Below, piece by piece: positions 1-7,915 of a stretch of 64,000 nucleotides of DNA. The notes beneath the pieces are model-generated. The model made no database searches. It saw nothing but the letters and a program-made list of their open reading frames with translations, and was not told where the DNA came from. The stretch's first letter is position 1. Each line of letters opens with the position of its first letter. The position numbers and the translations under genes were made by a program. The stretch comes from Streptomyces goshikiensis (GTDB lineage Bacteria; Actinomycetota; Actinomycetes; Streptomycetales; Streptomycetaceae), in NCBI RefSeq assembly GCF_014650555.1, contig NZ_BMVE01000022.1, positions 1 through 64,000 on the forward strand. The letters run 5' to 3'.

Positions 1-634
1 GGCCGGCCTCCAGGCCGTCCTCACGGACGTCGACCTTCGGGTCGATGTCACCGAAGAACTCGGCGACCGGCTCGGTGCGCTCCCAGCCCAGGCGCGAGGG
101 CGCGTACGCCTTCTTCGCCGCCTCGACGTCCCCGGCCTTGACGGCATCGGCGAAGGCCTGCGCCTTCGGCAAGGTCTCGTCGGCCTGCTCCTGCGCGTAC
201 GCGCGGTAGGCGGCGACCGCGGCATCCAGCTCGGGGCTGCGCTTCTCGCCGCCCTTGCCGGTGGCCTTGACCTTGGTGCGGATGCCGTCGCCCTTCATGC
301 CCGGCTTGCAGGCGAACTCGTAGTCGCCCGCCTTGATCTCGGCGGTGATGGTGGCCTTGGTGCCGGGGCCGATGTTCTCGCGCTCGGCGACGATGCGGCC
401 GTCCGGGAAGAGGACGTACAGCTCGGTGACCTTGGCGCCCTTGTTCTCGACCTCGATGGTCGCCTTGCCCGCCGGGAAGTCCTTCTTCGAGACCTCGCAC
501 GCCGTGTCAGAGGCCGCCACCTTGATCGCGCCGTCGCCATCGGCGCCGCTCTTCTGGGCGCACCCCGTGGCGGCGGCGACGGCTATCGCGAGACCGGTGG
601 TCGCGAGGAGCGCCGAACGGACAGTGGTGGACAT
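1..634 (-). CDS. efeO: EfeO-type iron uptake lipoprotein (cupredoxin + M75 peptidase domain), C-terminus cut by window edge
   Basis: The first 211 residues are present. They start with a lipoprotein signal whose lipobox ends in ATGC with the modified Cys at residue 25. A cupredoxin-like domain follows (about residues 38-128, with YEFACKPGMKGDG resembling a copper-site loop). The start of an M75 'imelysin' domain comes next, with the GWERTEPVAEFFGD signature near residue 190. EfeO proteins bind iron outside the membrane and pass it to the EfeU permease; EfeB is the usual peroxidase partner. The rest of the operon would lie left of the window. The 70 bp upstream carry a perfect dyad (700-721) matching those near blaI at 2.75 kb, so repression by the BlaI-type regulator is inferred. 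The family call is firm; the iron role rests on family knowledge. Confidence 0.9.
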   Translation of the reverse strand, partial: MSTTVRSALLATTGLAIAVAAATGCAQKSGADGDGAIKVAASDTACEVSKKDFPAGKATIEVENKGAKVTELYVLFPDGRIVAERENIGPGTKATITAEIKAGDYEFACKPGMKGDGIRTKVKATGKGGEKRSPELDAAVAAYRAYAQEQADETLPKAQAFADAVKAGDVEAAKKAYAPSRLGWERTEPVAEFFGDIDPKVDVREDGLEAG

Positions 635-699
635 GCGTACTCCCAGGCAGGGCGGAGCGGATGGACTTCGATGGATCACGGTAAGGCAAGGCTGCCCTT

Positions 700-721
700 T
701 CGTCTACGGAACTGTAGACGA
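700..721. promoter_or_regulatory. Predicted BlaI-type operator upstream of efeO
   Basis: The sequence is TCGTCTAC-ggaact-GTAGACGA, a perfect 8-bp inverted repeat with a 6-bp spacer. It overlaps the stop codon of the PAP2 gene and lies 66 bp before the efeO start. The same GTCTAC-N6-GTAGAC layout occurs at 2768-2785 and, with one mismatch, at 2749-2766 beside the first blaI-like gene. BlaI/MecI repressors are known to bind TACA/TGTA-type dyads. The assignment to this regulator is inference from the shared motif. Confidence 0.7.
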
Positions 722-1405
722 TCGTGGGCCGGGCGGCGCCGGCCGGTCGGTGCGGTACGTCCTCGCGGCCCACGCGGCCGCGGCGGCGAGCCAGGTCAGG
801 GCGTAGAGCCAGCCGCCCAGCACATCGCTGGGCCAGTGCACGCCGAGGTAGCCGCGGGTCAGGCCGACCGCGACGGCCCAGCAGGCCAGCACGCACCAGC
901 CGGCCCGGGCGGCGGCCGGAGTCGCCGTCCGCCACAGGGCCCATGCCAGCAGCCCCGCCGCCGTGGCCGACGTACTGGTGTGGCCGGAGGGAAAGGCGAA
1001 CCCGTGGGCATGGGTGGCCCAGCCCCCGGCCGGCGGGCGGGGCCGGGACACCGCGAACAGGACGGCGTACCGCATGCCCTGGACCAGCAGCAGGAACCCC
1101 AGGGCTCCCGCGACCGGCGACAACCGGCCCCACGCGCCCCGGCCCACGCCCACACCCACGACGAGACCCGCGGTGACGGCACAGAGGTAGGGAACGGGAC
1201 CGGTACCCGTCGCGGTGATCGCGCGGGCGACGGCCAAGAGGACCGGGGGGCGGTGCCGTACCGACCACAGGTACAGGCTCCGGTCCAGGGCCCAGGGGGT
1301 TCCGTGACGGGCGGTCACGAGGAGGGCCAGGAGCCCGAACAGGGCGGCGGACAGGGCCGAGACCAGCGCCCAGCGAGTCGGGAGGGAGACCGCGCCCGGG
1401 TTCAC
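704..1405 (-). CDS. PAP2-family membrane phosphatase
   Basis: This 233-residue membrane protein has about five to six hydrophobic segments. It carries the PAP2 catalytic motifs: SRPRP (C1 region), FPSGHTSTS (C2) and TRGYLGVHWPSD (C3, with catalytic His and Asp). Family members dephosphorylate phosphatidic acid, undecaprenyl diphosphate or similar lipid phosphates at the outer face of the membrane. The GTG start at 1405 overlaps the stop of the preceding PAP2 gene (GTGA), so the two are translationally coupled. It is the third gene of a DedA-PAP2-PAP2 operon. The exact substrate cannot be told from sequence. Confidence 0.9.
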   Translation of the reverse strand: MNPGAVSLPTRWALVSALSAALFGLLALLVTARHGTPWALDRSLYLWSVRHRPPVLLAVARAITATGTGPVPYLCAVTAGLVVGVGVGRGAWGRLSPVAGALGFLLLVQGMRYAVLFAVSRPRPPAGGWATHAHGFAFPSGHTSTSATAAGLLAWALWRTATPAAARAGWCVLACWAVAVGLTRGYLGVHWPSDVLGGWLYALTWLAAAAAWAARTYRTDRPAPPGPRSSTVP

Positions 1406-2010
1406 CGGGGGGCGACCAGGGGTCGCAGCGCGGTGGAGTCCAGCCGCTTCACGAGCGGGGCTGCGCGGCGGGCGGCACGGGTGAGCGGCCAGGCGACGCA
1501 CACGCCGACGGCGAGGCCGAGAAGTACGTCGTGGGGGTAGTGCGCGCCCACCCAGACGCGGGACAGGGCCATGAGCAGCGCGGCGGGGACCGCGATGGCC
1601 GCGAGCCGGCGATCGAGGAGCCACAGGGCCGTCGCGGCGGCGGCCGCGATCGCGGCGTGGTTGCTGGGGAAGGACCAGTCGCCCAGGGGCGGACAGGCCT
1701 CCAGCGTCAGCGTGTGCAGGGTCTGGCAGGGCCGCTGTTCCCGGACGAGGGACTTGATGCCCGTATCGGCCAGGAAGGCCGTGGTGACCACGAGGGGCGC
1801 GGCCAGCGCCGTCGCCGTTACGTGCGGATCGCCGGCCTTCCTCGCGCGCCACCAGCCGAGCAGCATCAAGGCCGCGAAGAGGGCGAGGCCGTAGGTGGAC
1901 CAGGCGGAGATCAGGCCGTCCAGCCAGGAGGGGGCCTGCCGGGCGACTCCCGTGAGCCAGGTGTACAGGTTTCCGTCGACGGCGGGTCCGTCCAGGGCGA
2001 TCGGGCTCAA
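1402..2010 (-). CDS. PAP2-family membrane phosphatase
   Basis: A 202-residue multi-spanning protein with the PAP2 motifs VREQRPCQ (C1), FPSNHAAI (C2, with PSNH instead of PSGH) and SRVWVGAHYPHD (C3). The start is chosen as TTG at 2010 because it overlaps the stop of the upstream DedA gene (TTGA). No ATG lies in a suitable place, and a later GTG would remove the first hydrophobic segment. Its stop overlaps the next gene's GTG. Together with the neighbouring PAP2 and DedA proteins this points to handling of lipid phosphates or undecaprenyl carriers; that role is inference. Confidence 0.85.
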   Translation of the reverse strand: MSPIALDGPAVDGNLYTWLTGVARQAPSWLDGLISAWSTYGLALFAALMLLGWWRARKAGDPHVTATALAAPLVVTTAFLADTGIKSLVREQRPCQTLHTLTLEACPPLGDWSFPSNHAAIAAAAATALWLLDRRLAAIAVPAALLMALSRVWVGAHYPHDVLLGLAVGVCVAWPLTRAARRAAPLVKRLDSTALRPLVAPR

Positions 2011-2690
2011 TGCGGGCTTCCGTTCGAGGTGCGGTCGCTGTGGCGGCGGATCATCTCCACCGCCAGCGGGGTCAGGGATACGAGGACGACGAGGGCGACG
2101 ATCGGCAGCAGGTAGCGGTCGACATCGGGAACCGAGGAGCCGAGCCCGTAGCCGGCGAGAACCAGGCCGACGGTCCACACGAGGCCGCCGACGACCTGCC
2201 AGAGGGTGAAGACGCGCGCGGGGACGCCCAGGGCGCCGGCCATCGGGTTCGCGACGGTGCGCACGATCGGGACGAAGCGGGCCAGGAGGATGGCTTTGGC
2301 GTGTCCGTAGCGGTCGAGGAATCCCTCGGCCCGTTCGGCTCCCTCGTGGAGTTTGCGGCTGCGGCTTCGAGCGAGCAGGGCGCCTCCGCCCCGGCGGCCG
2401 ATGAGATAGCCGGTCTGGGCGCCGAGGAGGGCGCCGGCCACCGCCGCGCACAAGACGTGCGGGAGGGAGAGGTGCACCGGCCCGTGGTTTCCGCGCACGC
2501 ACAGCAGGCCTGCGGTGAAGAGGAGGGAGTCGCCGGGGAGGAAGAAGCCGACGAGGAGACCCGTCTCGACGAAGAGGACGACCGCGACGCCGAGAGCGCC
2601 GAAGGCCGACAGGAGCGAGCCGGCGTCGAGCAGGTTGACGGCCTGTGGACCGAGCGTCCGCGACGCTGCCGCGAGGATGTGCAGGGGCAT
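2007..2690 (-). CDS. DedA-family membrane protein
   Basis: A 227-residue DedA (SNARE-associated/VTT) protein. It has the GFFLPGDSLLFTAG segment near the N-terminus and ARFVPIVRTVANPMAGA with the conserved arginines in the middle, followed by C-terminal membrane helices. DedA proteins are linked to lipid flipping; some recycle undecaprenyl phosphate. The ATG at 2690 is preferred over an upstream in-frame ATG (2744) because GGGAGC lies just before it. It is the first gene of the DedA-PAP2-PAP2 operon, and its promoter region shares the operator pair at 2749-2785 with the divergent blaI-like gene. Regulation by that repressor is therefore likely. Confidence 0.9.
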   Translation of the reverse strand: MPLHILAAASRTLGPQAVNLLDAGSLLSAFGALGVAVVLFVETGLLVGFFLPGDSLLFTAGLLCVRGNHGPVHLSLPHVLCAAVAGALLGAQTGYLIGRRGGGALLARSRSRKLHEGAERAEGFLDRYGHAKAILLARFVPIVRTVANPMAGALGVPARVFTLWQVVGGLVWTVGLVLAGYGLGSSVPDVDRYLLPIVALVVLVSLTPLAVEMIRRHSDRTSNGSPH

Positions 2691-2748
2691 GCCGAGCAGC
2701 TCCCGTGAGGTGAGAGGAACAGGGGCCGGGCCACGCCCCGCCACCTAC

Positions 2749-2785
2749 GACTACAACTCTGTAGACGGTCTACGTTACTGTAGAC
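2749..2785. promoter_or_regulatory. Two near-tandem BlaI-type operators in a divergent promoter
   Basis: Site 1 is GACTAC-aactct-GTAGAC (2749-2766), with one mismatch between its arms. Site 2 is GTCTAC-gttact-GTAGAC (2768-2785), perfect over 6 bp. Their centres are 19 bp apart, about two helical turns. They sit between the DedA operon (minus) and the blaI-like gene (plus), so one repressor could control both directions, including its own gene. Confidence 0.75.
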
Positions 2786-2810
2786 GACCGGTGAGGAAAG
2801 GAGCGAGCGC

Positions 2811-3188
2811 ATGGGCGACACACACGGGGAGCGGCGTCCCGCCGGCGAACTGGAGGCGGGGGTCCTGGCCGCGCTCTGGGCCGCCGGACGGCCGTTGACG
2901 CCGGGACGGGTACAGGAGGCCCTCGGCGGTGCGCTCGCCCGCACGACGGTGACGACGATCCTGACCCGCTTGTACGAGAAGGGGACCGTGAGCCGGGAAC
3001 GGTCCGGCCGCGGCTTCGCCTACCTCCCGACCGAGGACGCCTCGGGACTCACCGCCCGGCGGATGCACGCGGAACTGGCGAAGGACGAGGACCGGGGCGC
3101 GGTGCTGAGCCGGTTCGTCTCGCAGCTGGGCGACGAGGACGAGCGCCTGTTGCGCTCGCTGCTCGACGGGGACGGACGCCCTTCGTGA
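2811..3188 (+). CDS. BlaI/MecI/CopY-family transcriptional repressor (first copy)
   Basis: A 125-residue winged-helix repressor. The recognition region is ARTTVTTILTRLYEKGTVSR followed by the wing GRGFAYLPT, and a C-terminal helical dimerisation region ends near LRSLLDGDG. Family members bind TACA/TGTA dyads as dimers and are inactivated when a membrane M56 protease signals. GGAAAGGAG precedes the ATG. The stop overlaps the GTG of the M56 gene (GTGA), the usual blaI-blaR coupling. The operators at 2749-2785 lie just upstream, so autoregulation is expected. Confidence 0.92.
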   Translation: MGDTHGERRPAGELEAGVLAALWAAGRPLTPGRVQEALGGALARTTVTTILTRLYEKGTVSRERSGRGFAYLPTEDASGLTARRMHAELAKDEDRGAVLSRFVSQLGDEDERLLRSLLDGDGRPS

Positions 3189-4132
3189 TCTACACCGTGT
3201 GGCTGCCCCTGGTCCTGCCGTTCCTCGCCGGTCCGGCGGCCCGGCGGCTTCCCGCGAGCCTGCCGCCGCGGCGCGCCGTCCTCGTGCTGGCCCTGGCGGC
3301 GATCGGCCTCGCCGGTGCGAGCACGTGCGCCCTGGCCCTGCTCGTCGTCCCCGGCGCCACCCACCTGCCCGTCGTGGCCGCCGTGGGGCACCTGCTCGTA
3401 CCGCTCGCGTCCGGGGCGCCGGATGCCGTCGTCGCCGTCGCCGCCGTGGCGGCGGCCCTCCTGGTCTGCTGCACCACCCTGCTGGTCCGGGGAGCCGGGC
3501 GGCGACAGCGGCGGCTGCGGCGGGCACGGGCTCTGGCGGCCCGGTCGGAGGGCGAGCTCGTCGTCCTGGCCGACCACCACCCCGATGCCTATGCGCTTCC
3601 CGGCCGCCCCGGCCGCATCGTGGTCACCACGGGCATGATCCGTGCGCTCTCCGCGCCCGAGCGCGAGGCCCTGCTCGCCCACGAGCGGGCCCACCTCAAG
3701 GACCGCCACCACCTCTTCACCGCGGTGGTCGACCTGGCCGGCCTGTGCCACCCGGGCCTTCGCGCACTGCGCGAACCCCTGGCCTACGCGGTGGAACGCA
3801 GCGCCGACGAGTCCGCGGCCGCGGCCGTCGGAGACCGCGGTCTGACGGCCCGGGCCATCGCGCGGGCCGCTCTCGCTGCCCGCGCCGCGTCCGCCGCCGC
3901 GACCCCGCGCCCGGGACCGGCCCTCGCGGCGACCGCGGGTCCCGTTCCGAAGCGCGTCGCCGCTCTGCTGGGCGTCCCCGACCCCGGCTCCGGCAGGGCG
4001 ATGCGGCCCCTCGTCCGCCGGGCGGCGGCGCTCGCGCTGCTGTCCTGCGTGGTCCTGTCCGCCGGGGCGTCCCTCCACGCGGCCGACGAGCTGCACGACG
4101 GCATCGAGATCGCCCAGGGCGAATCCCCCTGA
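3185..4132 (+). CDS. M56-family membrane metallopeptidase, BlaR1-like without sensor domain (first copy)
   Basis: The 315-residue protein has two or three N-terminal membrane helices, then a zinc-protease segment with H166-E-R-A-H170 inside LLAHERAHLKDRHH, and a last hydrophobic helix near residues 280-300. This matches the protease half of BlaR1/MecR1. The extracellular penicillin-binding sensor domain of about 250 residues found in BlaR1 is absent, so the signal it detects is unknown. It is coupled to the upstream repressor by a GTGA overlap. By analogy it would switch off that repressor by direct or indirect cleavage. Confidence 0.88.
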   Translation: MIYTVWLPLVLPFLAGPAARRLPASLPPRRAVLVLALAAIGLAGASTCALALLVVPGATHLPVVAAVGHLLVPLASGAPDAVVAVAAVAAALLVCCTTLLVRGAGRRQRRLRRARALAARSEGELVVLADHHPDAYALPGRPGRIVVTTGMIRALSAPEREALLAHERAHLKDRHHLFTAVVDLAGLCHPGLRALREPLAYAVERSADESAAAAVGDRGLTARAIARAALAARAASAAATPRPGPALAATAGPVPKRVAALLGVPDPGSGRAMRPLVRRAAALALLSCVVLSAGASLHAADELHDGIEIAQGESP

Positions 4133-4304
4133 GGTGGTACTCCGAGGAGTACGGGGCCGCTTCGCGCCGGCCCTCCGGGCCCGGTCGGCCATGGCGGTAC
4201 GGCCTGGGCCCGGCCTGATCCGCGCCCCGTAGAGTGAGCCAAGGCAAACCTACGTATCAGCGTCCGGGCGCATCGGTCCGGTACAGCAGCAGGGCGGTAG
4301 CGGG

Positions 4305-4685
4305 ATGGTGGAGGACGGTCGGGACGCGAGGCGTCCGCACGGCGAGCTCGTCGCGGACGTGCTGGCGGTCTTGTGGGCGGCCGAAGGGCCTTTGACGCCG
4401 CAGCAGATCAACGGCGCGCTCGGCCGGGACCTGGCCCGGACGACGGTCACGACGATCCTGACCCGGCTCCACGAGAAGGGCACGCTCGTACGGACCCGCT
4501 CCGGCCGGGGCTTCGCCTACGCGGCGGCGGACGACGCCGCCGGCCTGGCGGCCGGCCGCATGCGGCGGGAGCTGGACCGGGAGCCGCAGCGCGACCTCGT
4601 ACTGAAGCGGTTCGTGTCCTCACTGTCCGGGGATGACGAGGAGGCGCTGCGGCGCCTGCTCCTGGAGTCCGAGGACGGCGAATGA
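4305..4685 (+). CDS. BlaI/MecI/CopY-family transcriptional repressor (second copy)
   Basis: A 126-residue paralogue of the repressor at 2811-3188, with the same recognition region (ARTTVTTILTRLHEKGTLVR) and GRGFAYAAA wing. The stop overlaps the next ATG (ATGA), so it forms its own blaI-M56 pair. No clear GTCTAC dyad lies in the 172 bp before it, so it may be expressed or regulated differently from the first copy. The near identity of the recognition helices suggests both repressors could read similar operators. Confidence 0.92.
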   Translation: MVEDGRDARRPHGELVADVLAVLWAAEGPLTPQQINGALGRDLARTTVTTILTRLHEKGTLVRTRSGRGFAYAAADDAAGLAAGRMRRELDREPQRDLVLKRFVSSLSGDDEEALRRLLLESEDGE

Positions 4686-5629
4686 CCCTGGTGCTGGCCC
4701 TGGTGGCGCTGGCGCTCGTACTGCCGTGGGGCGCGGCGGCCGCCGCCCGCCGGCTGGCGGCGCTGCTGCCGCCGCGAGAGGCCTGCGCGGCCTTGACCGG
4801 GGCGGCCCTGCTGCTGGCCGGGGGCACCGTGGCGGCGTTGATCGGCTTGTTCCACGTCCCCTTCCTCGCCGCCCTCGAACAGGTCCCCCTCCCCCGCGCG
4901 GCCGCCGAATGGCCGGCTACCGTGCCGGTCGCCGCCGCGGCCGGAGCGGCACTGGCCCTCCAGACGGTGCTGGTGGTCCGCCGCTGGCACGAACACCGCT
5001 CCGTGCTCGCGCGCGCCTGGTCCGCCACGGGCGACGCGGTGCCCGACGGTGACCTGCTGGTGGTACCGGGCCCCGACCCGCAGGCGTTCGCGCTGCCGGG
5101 GTGGCGGGGGCGCAGTGGGCGGATCGTGGTGACGACGGGCATGATCCGGGCTCTTGACCCGGCGGAGCGCGAGGTGCTCTTCGGCCACGAGCGGGCCCAT
5201 CTCGCGGGCCGCCACCACCTGTTGTCCGTCACCGCCTATCTCGCCGCCGCGGTGCACCCGGCCCTGCGGTCCCTGCGCCCCGCCCTGGACCTGCACCTCG
5301 AACGGTGGGCGGACGAGACGGCGGCCTCCTCGGTGGGCAACCGGCGGCTGGCGGCGACCGCCATCGCGCGTGCGGCGCTGGCCGCCGCCTCCACCGGGCA
5401 GCCCGGCAAGGGCCACGGCCCCCTCCGGTCGGTGGGCAGCGGGCCGGTCCCGCAACGGGTGGAAGCCCTGCTGCGGCCGGCGCCGGTCCGGCCGCGGGCA
5501 CGCGGGGCACAGGCCGCCGCGGTGGGCCTGGCGACCGCGGTGGCGGTATCGGCGGTACTGGCACTGGGCCTGGCGTACGGGCTGCACGAGTACGTGGAGT
5601 TCACCGCGCGGGCCCTGCTGAGCGGCTGA
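4682..5629 (+). CDS. M56-family membrane metallopeptidase, BlaR1-like without sensor domain (second copy)
   Basis: 315 residues, collinear with the protein at 3185-4132. There are N-terminal membrane helices, an HERAH zinc motif at residues 169-173 (FGHERAHLAGRHH), the shared SGRIVVTTGMIRAL block before it, and a C-terminal hydrophobic helix. As in the first copy there is no penicillin-sensor domain. It is translationally coupled to the second blaI-like gene by an ATGA overlap. The two pairs look like a tandem duplication followed by divergence. Confidence 0.88.
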   Translation: MTLVLALVALALVLPWGAAAAARRLAALLPPREACAALTGAALLLAGGTVAALIGLFHVPFLAALEQVPLPRAAAEWPATVPVAAAAGAALALQTVLVVRRWHEHRSVLARAWSATGDAVPDGDLLVVPGPDPQAFALPGWRGRSGRIVVTTGMIRALDPAEREVLFGHERAHLAGRHHLLSVTAYLAAAVHPALRSLRPALDLHLERWADETAASSVGNRRLAATAIARAALAAASTGQPGKGHGPLRSVGSGPVPQRVEALLRPAPVRPRARGAQAAAVGLATAVAVSAVLALGLAYGLHEYVEFTARALLSG

Positions 5630-5655
5630 GCCGGCGGCCGTCGAGGCCCCTGAGC

Positions 5656-5673
5656 GTCGACTTTGATGTAGAC
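5656..5673. promoter_or_regulatory. Candidate fourth BlaI-type operator
   Basis: GTCGAC-tttgat-GTAGAC keeps the 6-6-6 spacing of the operators at 0.7 and 2.75 kb, with one arm mismatch. It lies just after the second M56 gene and before the winged-helix gene at 5751. This is weaker than the other sites and could be chance. Confidence 0.35.
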
Positions 5674-5750
5674 CAATCACCCTGGGTTTAAGTATGGTGA
5701 GCCTGGACTTGCCGCATCTACCTCGGCACGCCCGAGTGATTGGATGCGAC

Positions 5751-6227
5751 GTGTACGACAGGGGGAACGGGTCATCGAATCCCTCCGGGACGACCGTGGA
5801 ACTCCTGGCAGCCGCGGGCAGATCCGTCGAGACGCTGATGGCCGAGAGCCTGGAGGCGCGCGCGTCGAGCGTGCTCCACCAATCGATCCTCAAGGTGCTG
5901 GCCGATCTCGGCCCGCACGCGCGGCGCGACCTCGCAGCGCAGGTGGACGCCCCGGCGGCCGTGGCCTCACGGGTCATGGACGACCTCCAGAGCCAGGGTC
6001 TGATCCAGGCGTTGGTGGTCAACGTGGGTGGCCGGCAGGAGGTCCTGACGCTCACCGCGGCGGGTGCCGCGGCCCGGGCGACCGCGCTCGACCACGTGAA
6101 CGGCGTACAGGACGTCCTCCTGGCGTCCCTCACGAAGGGTGAGCGCGCGCAGCTCCACTACCTGCTGCGCCGGGTGTGCGCGACAGCCGCCCGGTCCGGT
6201 GGGGCGCAACGGGGTTTCCGGATCTAG
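5751..6227 (+). CDS. MarR-like winged-helix regulator
   Basis: The 158-residue protein has a helical start (VETLMAESLEARASSVLHQ) and a winged-helix core: LKVLADLGPHARRDLA, then AAVASRVMDDLQSQGLIQAL as recognition helix, then a wing ending in LTLTAAG. A C-terminal helical dimerisation part follows. This is the order seen in MarR-family regulators, though the match is by layout rather than a sharp signature. The GTG at 5751 is chosen because the longer reading from 5694 adds residues unlike the family and no ribosome site precedes 5694. The true start is uncertain. Its targets are unknown. Confidence 0.65.
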   Translation: MYDRGNGSSNPSGTTVELLAAAGRSVETLMAESLEARASSVLHQSILKVLADLGPHARRDLAAQVDAPAAVASRVMDDLQSQGLIQALVVNVGGRQEVLTLTAAGAAARATALDHVNGVQDVLLASLTKGERAQLHYLLRRVCATAARSGGAQRGFRI

Positions 6228-6292
6228 AGGAGCGGGCCGGCCGGTCAGCCTGGACGGGGCTCGTTGAAGTCGGTCCGTACCTCCGCGCCGGC

Positions 6293-7903
6293 TCAGGGAC
6301 CGATCTCGAACTCGGGCGGTTCGAGGCCCTTCAGGCATCCGGTCTTCGGCGCGGCCGGGGTGTCGAAGAAGGAGGTGGCGATCTCCTGGGCGCACTTCGA
6401 GGTGGCGAACACCACGTGCGGCTCGTAGGGGACCGTGACGACCTTGGCCTTGCTCAGCGTACGGGCGACGTACGGCCCGTTGTCCGCGCCGGTCTGGGAG
6501 TCGAAGCCGCCCGACAGGGCGAGGGTGGGGATGTCCCCGCGCGTGGCGTCCCGGATCGAGGGCGCCGCCGCGGGGACGTTCCAGGCGGCGCAGTCCGGAT
6601 GCAGGAACGTGAGCTGCGGAGCCTGGGCCTGCACCGAGCGGGGGAAGGACGGGAACGCCGCCTGTCCGCCTCGGAGTGCCGCTTCCTCGCTCTCGTACGG
6701 AGTCCACGCGCTGCAGAAGACCCCGTAGCTGAGACCGTGCGCGACCCTGCCCACGGCCGCGGGGCTGAGCTTGCCGCCGGCCCATTGCGTGGCGATCCGC
6801 TGGGGCTTGCCGTGCGCCAGCTCGTCGAGGGCGATGGGGACTTGGGGTGCGACGTGGGTGGCGGAGGTCATCCAGTTCACCAGGGCCCCGCCGTCCAGTA
6901 CGACCTTCACCGGCTTGTCGCTCCCGGGAAGGGTGACGGTGGTCGTGACCGGCTTGGCTTCGAGGTCGCGGACGAGCTTGTCGAAGGTGGCCGGCAGGTC
7001 CGGGTAGCGCTTCGCGCAGGCGGGCTGGTCCGCGCAGGCCTTGAACAGGCCGTCGAAGCCCTGCCGGGCGCTGCTCCAGGTCAGGGCCGAGCCGCCCTTG
7101 GACGGCGGCAGTATGCCGTCGAGGGCCACCGAGCGGAGCCCGCCGGGGTGCAGGCGCATGTAGACCAGTGCCAGGTGGGTGCCGTAGGAGATGGCGTACA
7201 GGTTCCACTGCTTGATGCCGAGCGCGGTGCGCAGGTCGTCGTAGTCGGCGGCGCTCTCGGTGTCGTTGTAGGCGCTGAGGTCGATGCCCCGGGCCGCGAG
7301 CCGGTCGCGGCAGGCCTTCGTGGCCTTGACGTGCAGCCGCTCGGTGGAGGGCGCGTCGTAGACGAGGCCGACGGCGCGGGCGTTGAACTCGTCGATGTTG
7401 GGGCACAGGAGGTTCGGCTCGGCCGAGTACGTGCCGCGCTGGGACATGAAGACCACGTCGCGGTCGCGGTTCAGGCCGCCGTCGATCGCCATCTTCGCCT
7501 CCCCGACCGCGTCGTCGCCGGGTCCGCCCGCGAGCCACACGACGGGGTCGGGTTTCGGTGTGGGGGACTCGGCGGGCACGATCGCGACGCCGAGCCTGAT
7601 CGTTTTGCCGGTCGGCCTGGCACGGTTCTCGGGGACGGTGAGGGTTCCGCAGCGGGCTCCCTTGAGCGCCTCGACCGGTTCCGGCGTCCTGGGGCAGGGG
7701 CCCGGTTCGTAGCGGGCGTCGCCCACCGTGCGGGCGGTGGTGCCGATCGGCGCCCCGGGGCCGGTGCTGCTGTCGGTGCGAGAGCGCGCCTGGGCGGGCG
7801 CCACGAGCAGGCCGGTGACGAGGAGCCCCGTCGCCAGGCCGGCCGACGTGGCCCGCAGTCGTCGTACGACGCTCCGCCGACGGGGCGCGTGGTGGCGTGT
7901 CAT
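6293..7903 (-). CDS. Secreted alpha/beta hydrolase, tripeptidyl-aminopeptidase (SlpD/SlpE) type
   Basis: A 536-residue exported protein with an Arg-rich signal peptide ending near AQARS. It contains an alpha/beta-hydrolase with a C-terminal TAP-like domain. The nucleophile serine is in YAISYGTHLAL (AxSxG, where the family norm and the neighbour have GxSxG). The acid is likely in GGFDSQTGADNG and the base His in EPHVVF. Cysteines pair across the cap (for example CADQPAC). It lies 12 bp downstream of a paralogous gene (7916-9499), so the two form one operon. Family members release N-terminal peptides from exported proteins; the substrate here is unknown. Confidence 0.88.
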   Translation of the reverse strand: MTRHHAPRRRSVVRRLRATSAGLATGLLVTGLLVAPAQARSRTDSSTGPGAPIGTTARTVGDARYEPGPCPRTPEPVEALKGARCGTLTVPENRARPTGKTIRLGVAIVPAESPTPKPDPVVWLAGGPGDDAVGEAKMAIDGGLNRDRDVVFMSQRGTYSAEPNLLCPNIDEFNARAVGLVYDAPSTERLHVKATKACRDRLAARGIDLSAYNDTESAADYDDLRTALGIKQWNLYAISYGTHLALVYMRLHPGGLRSVALDGILPPSKGGSALTWSSARQGFDGLFKACADQPACAKRYPDLPATFDKLVRDLEAKPVTTTVTLPGSDKPVKVVLDGGALVNWMTSATHVAPQVPIALDELAHGKPQRIATQWAGGKLSPAAVGRVAHGLSYGVFCSAWTPYESEEAALRGGQAAFPSFPRSVQAQAPQLTFLHPDCAAWNVPAAAPSIRDATRGDIPTLALSGGFDSQTGADNGPYVARTLSKAKVVTVPYEPHVVFATSKCAQEIATSFFDTPAAPKTGCLKGLEPPEFEIGP

Positions 7904-7915
7904 CTGGCCTCCCCG

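Noticed and set aside
4241..4262. CCTACGTA-like sequence before the second blaI gene as an operator
   Set aside because: It lacks the GTCTAC-N6-GTAGAC arms and spacing, so it is not counted as a site.
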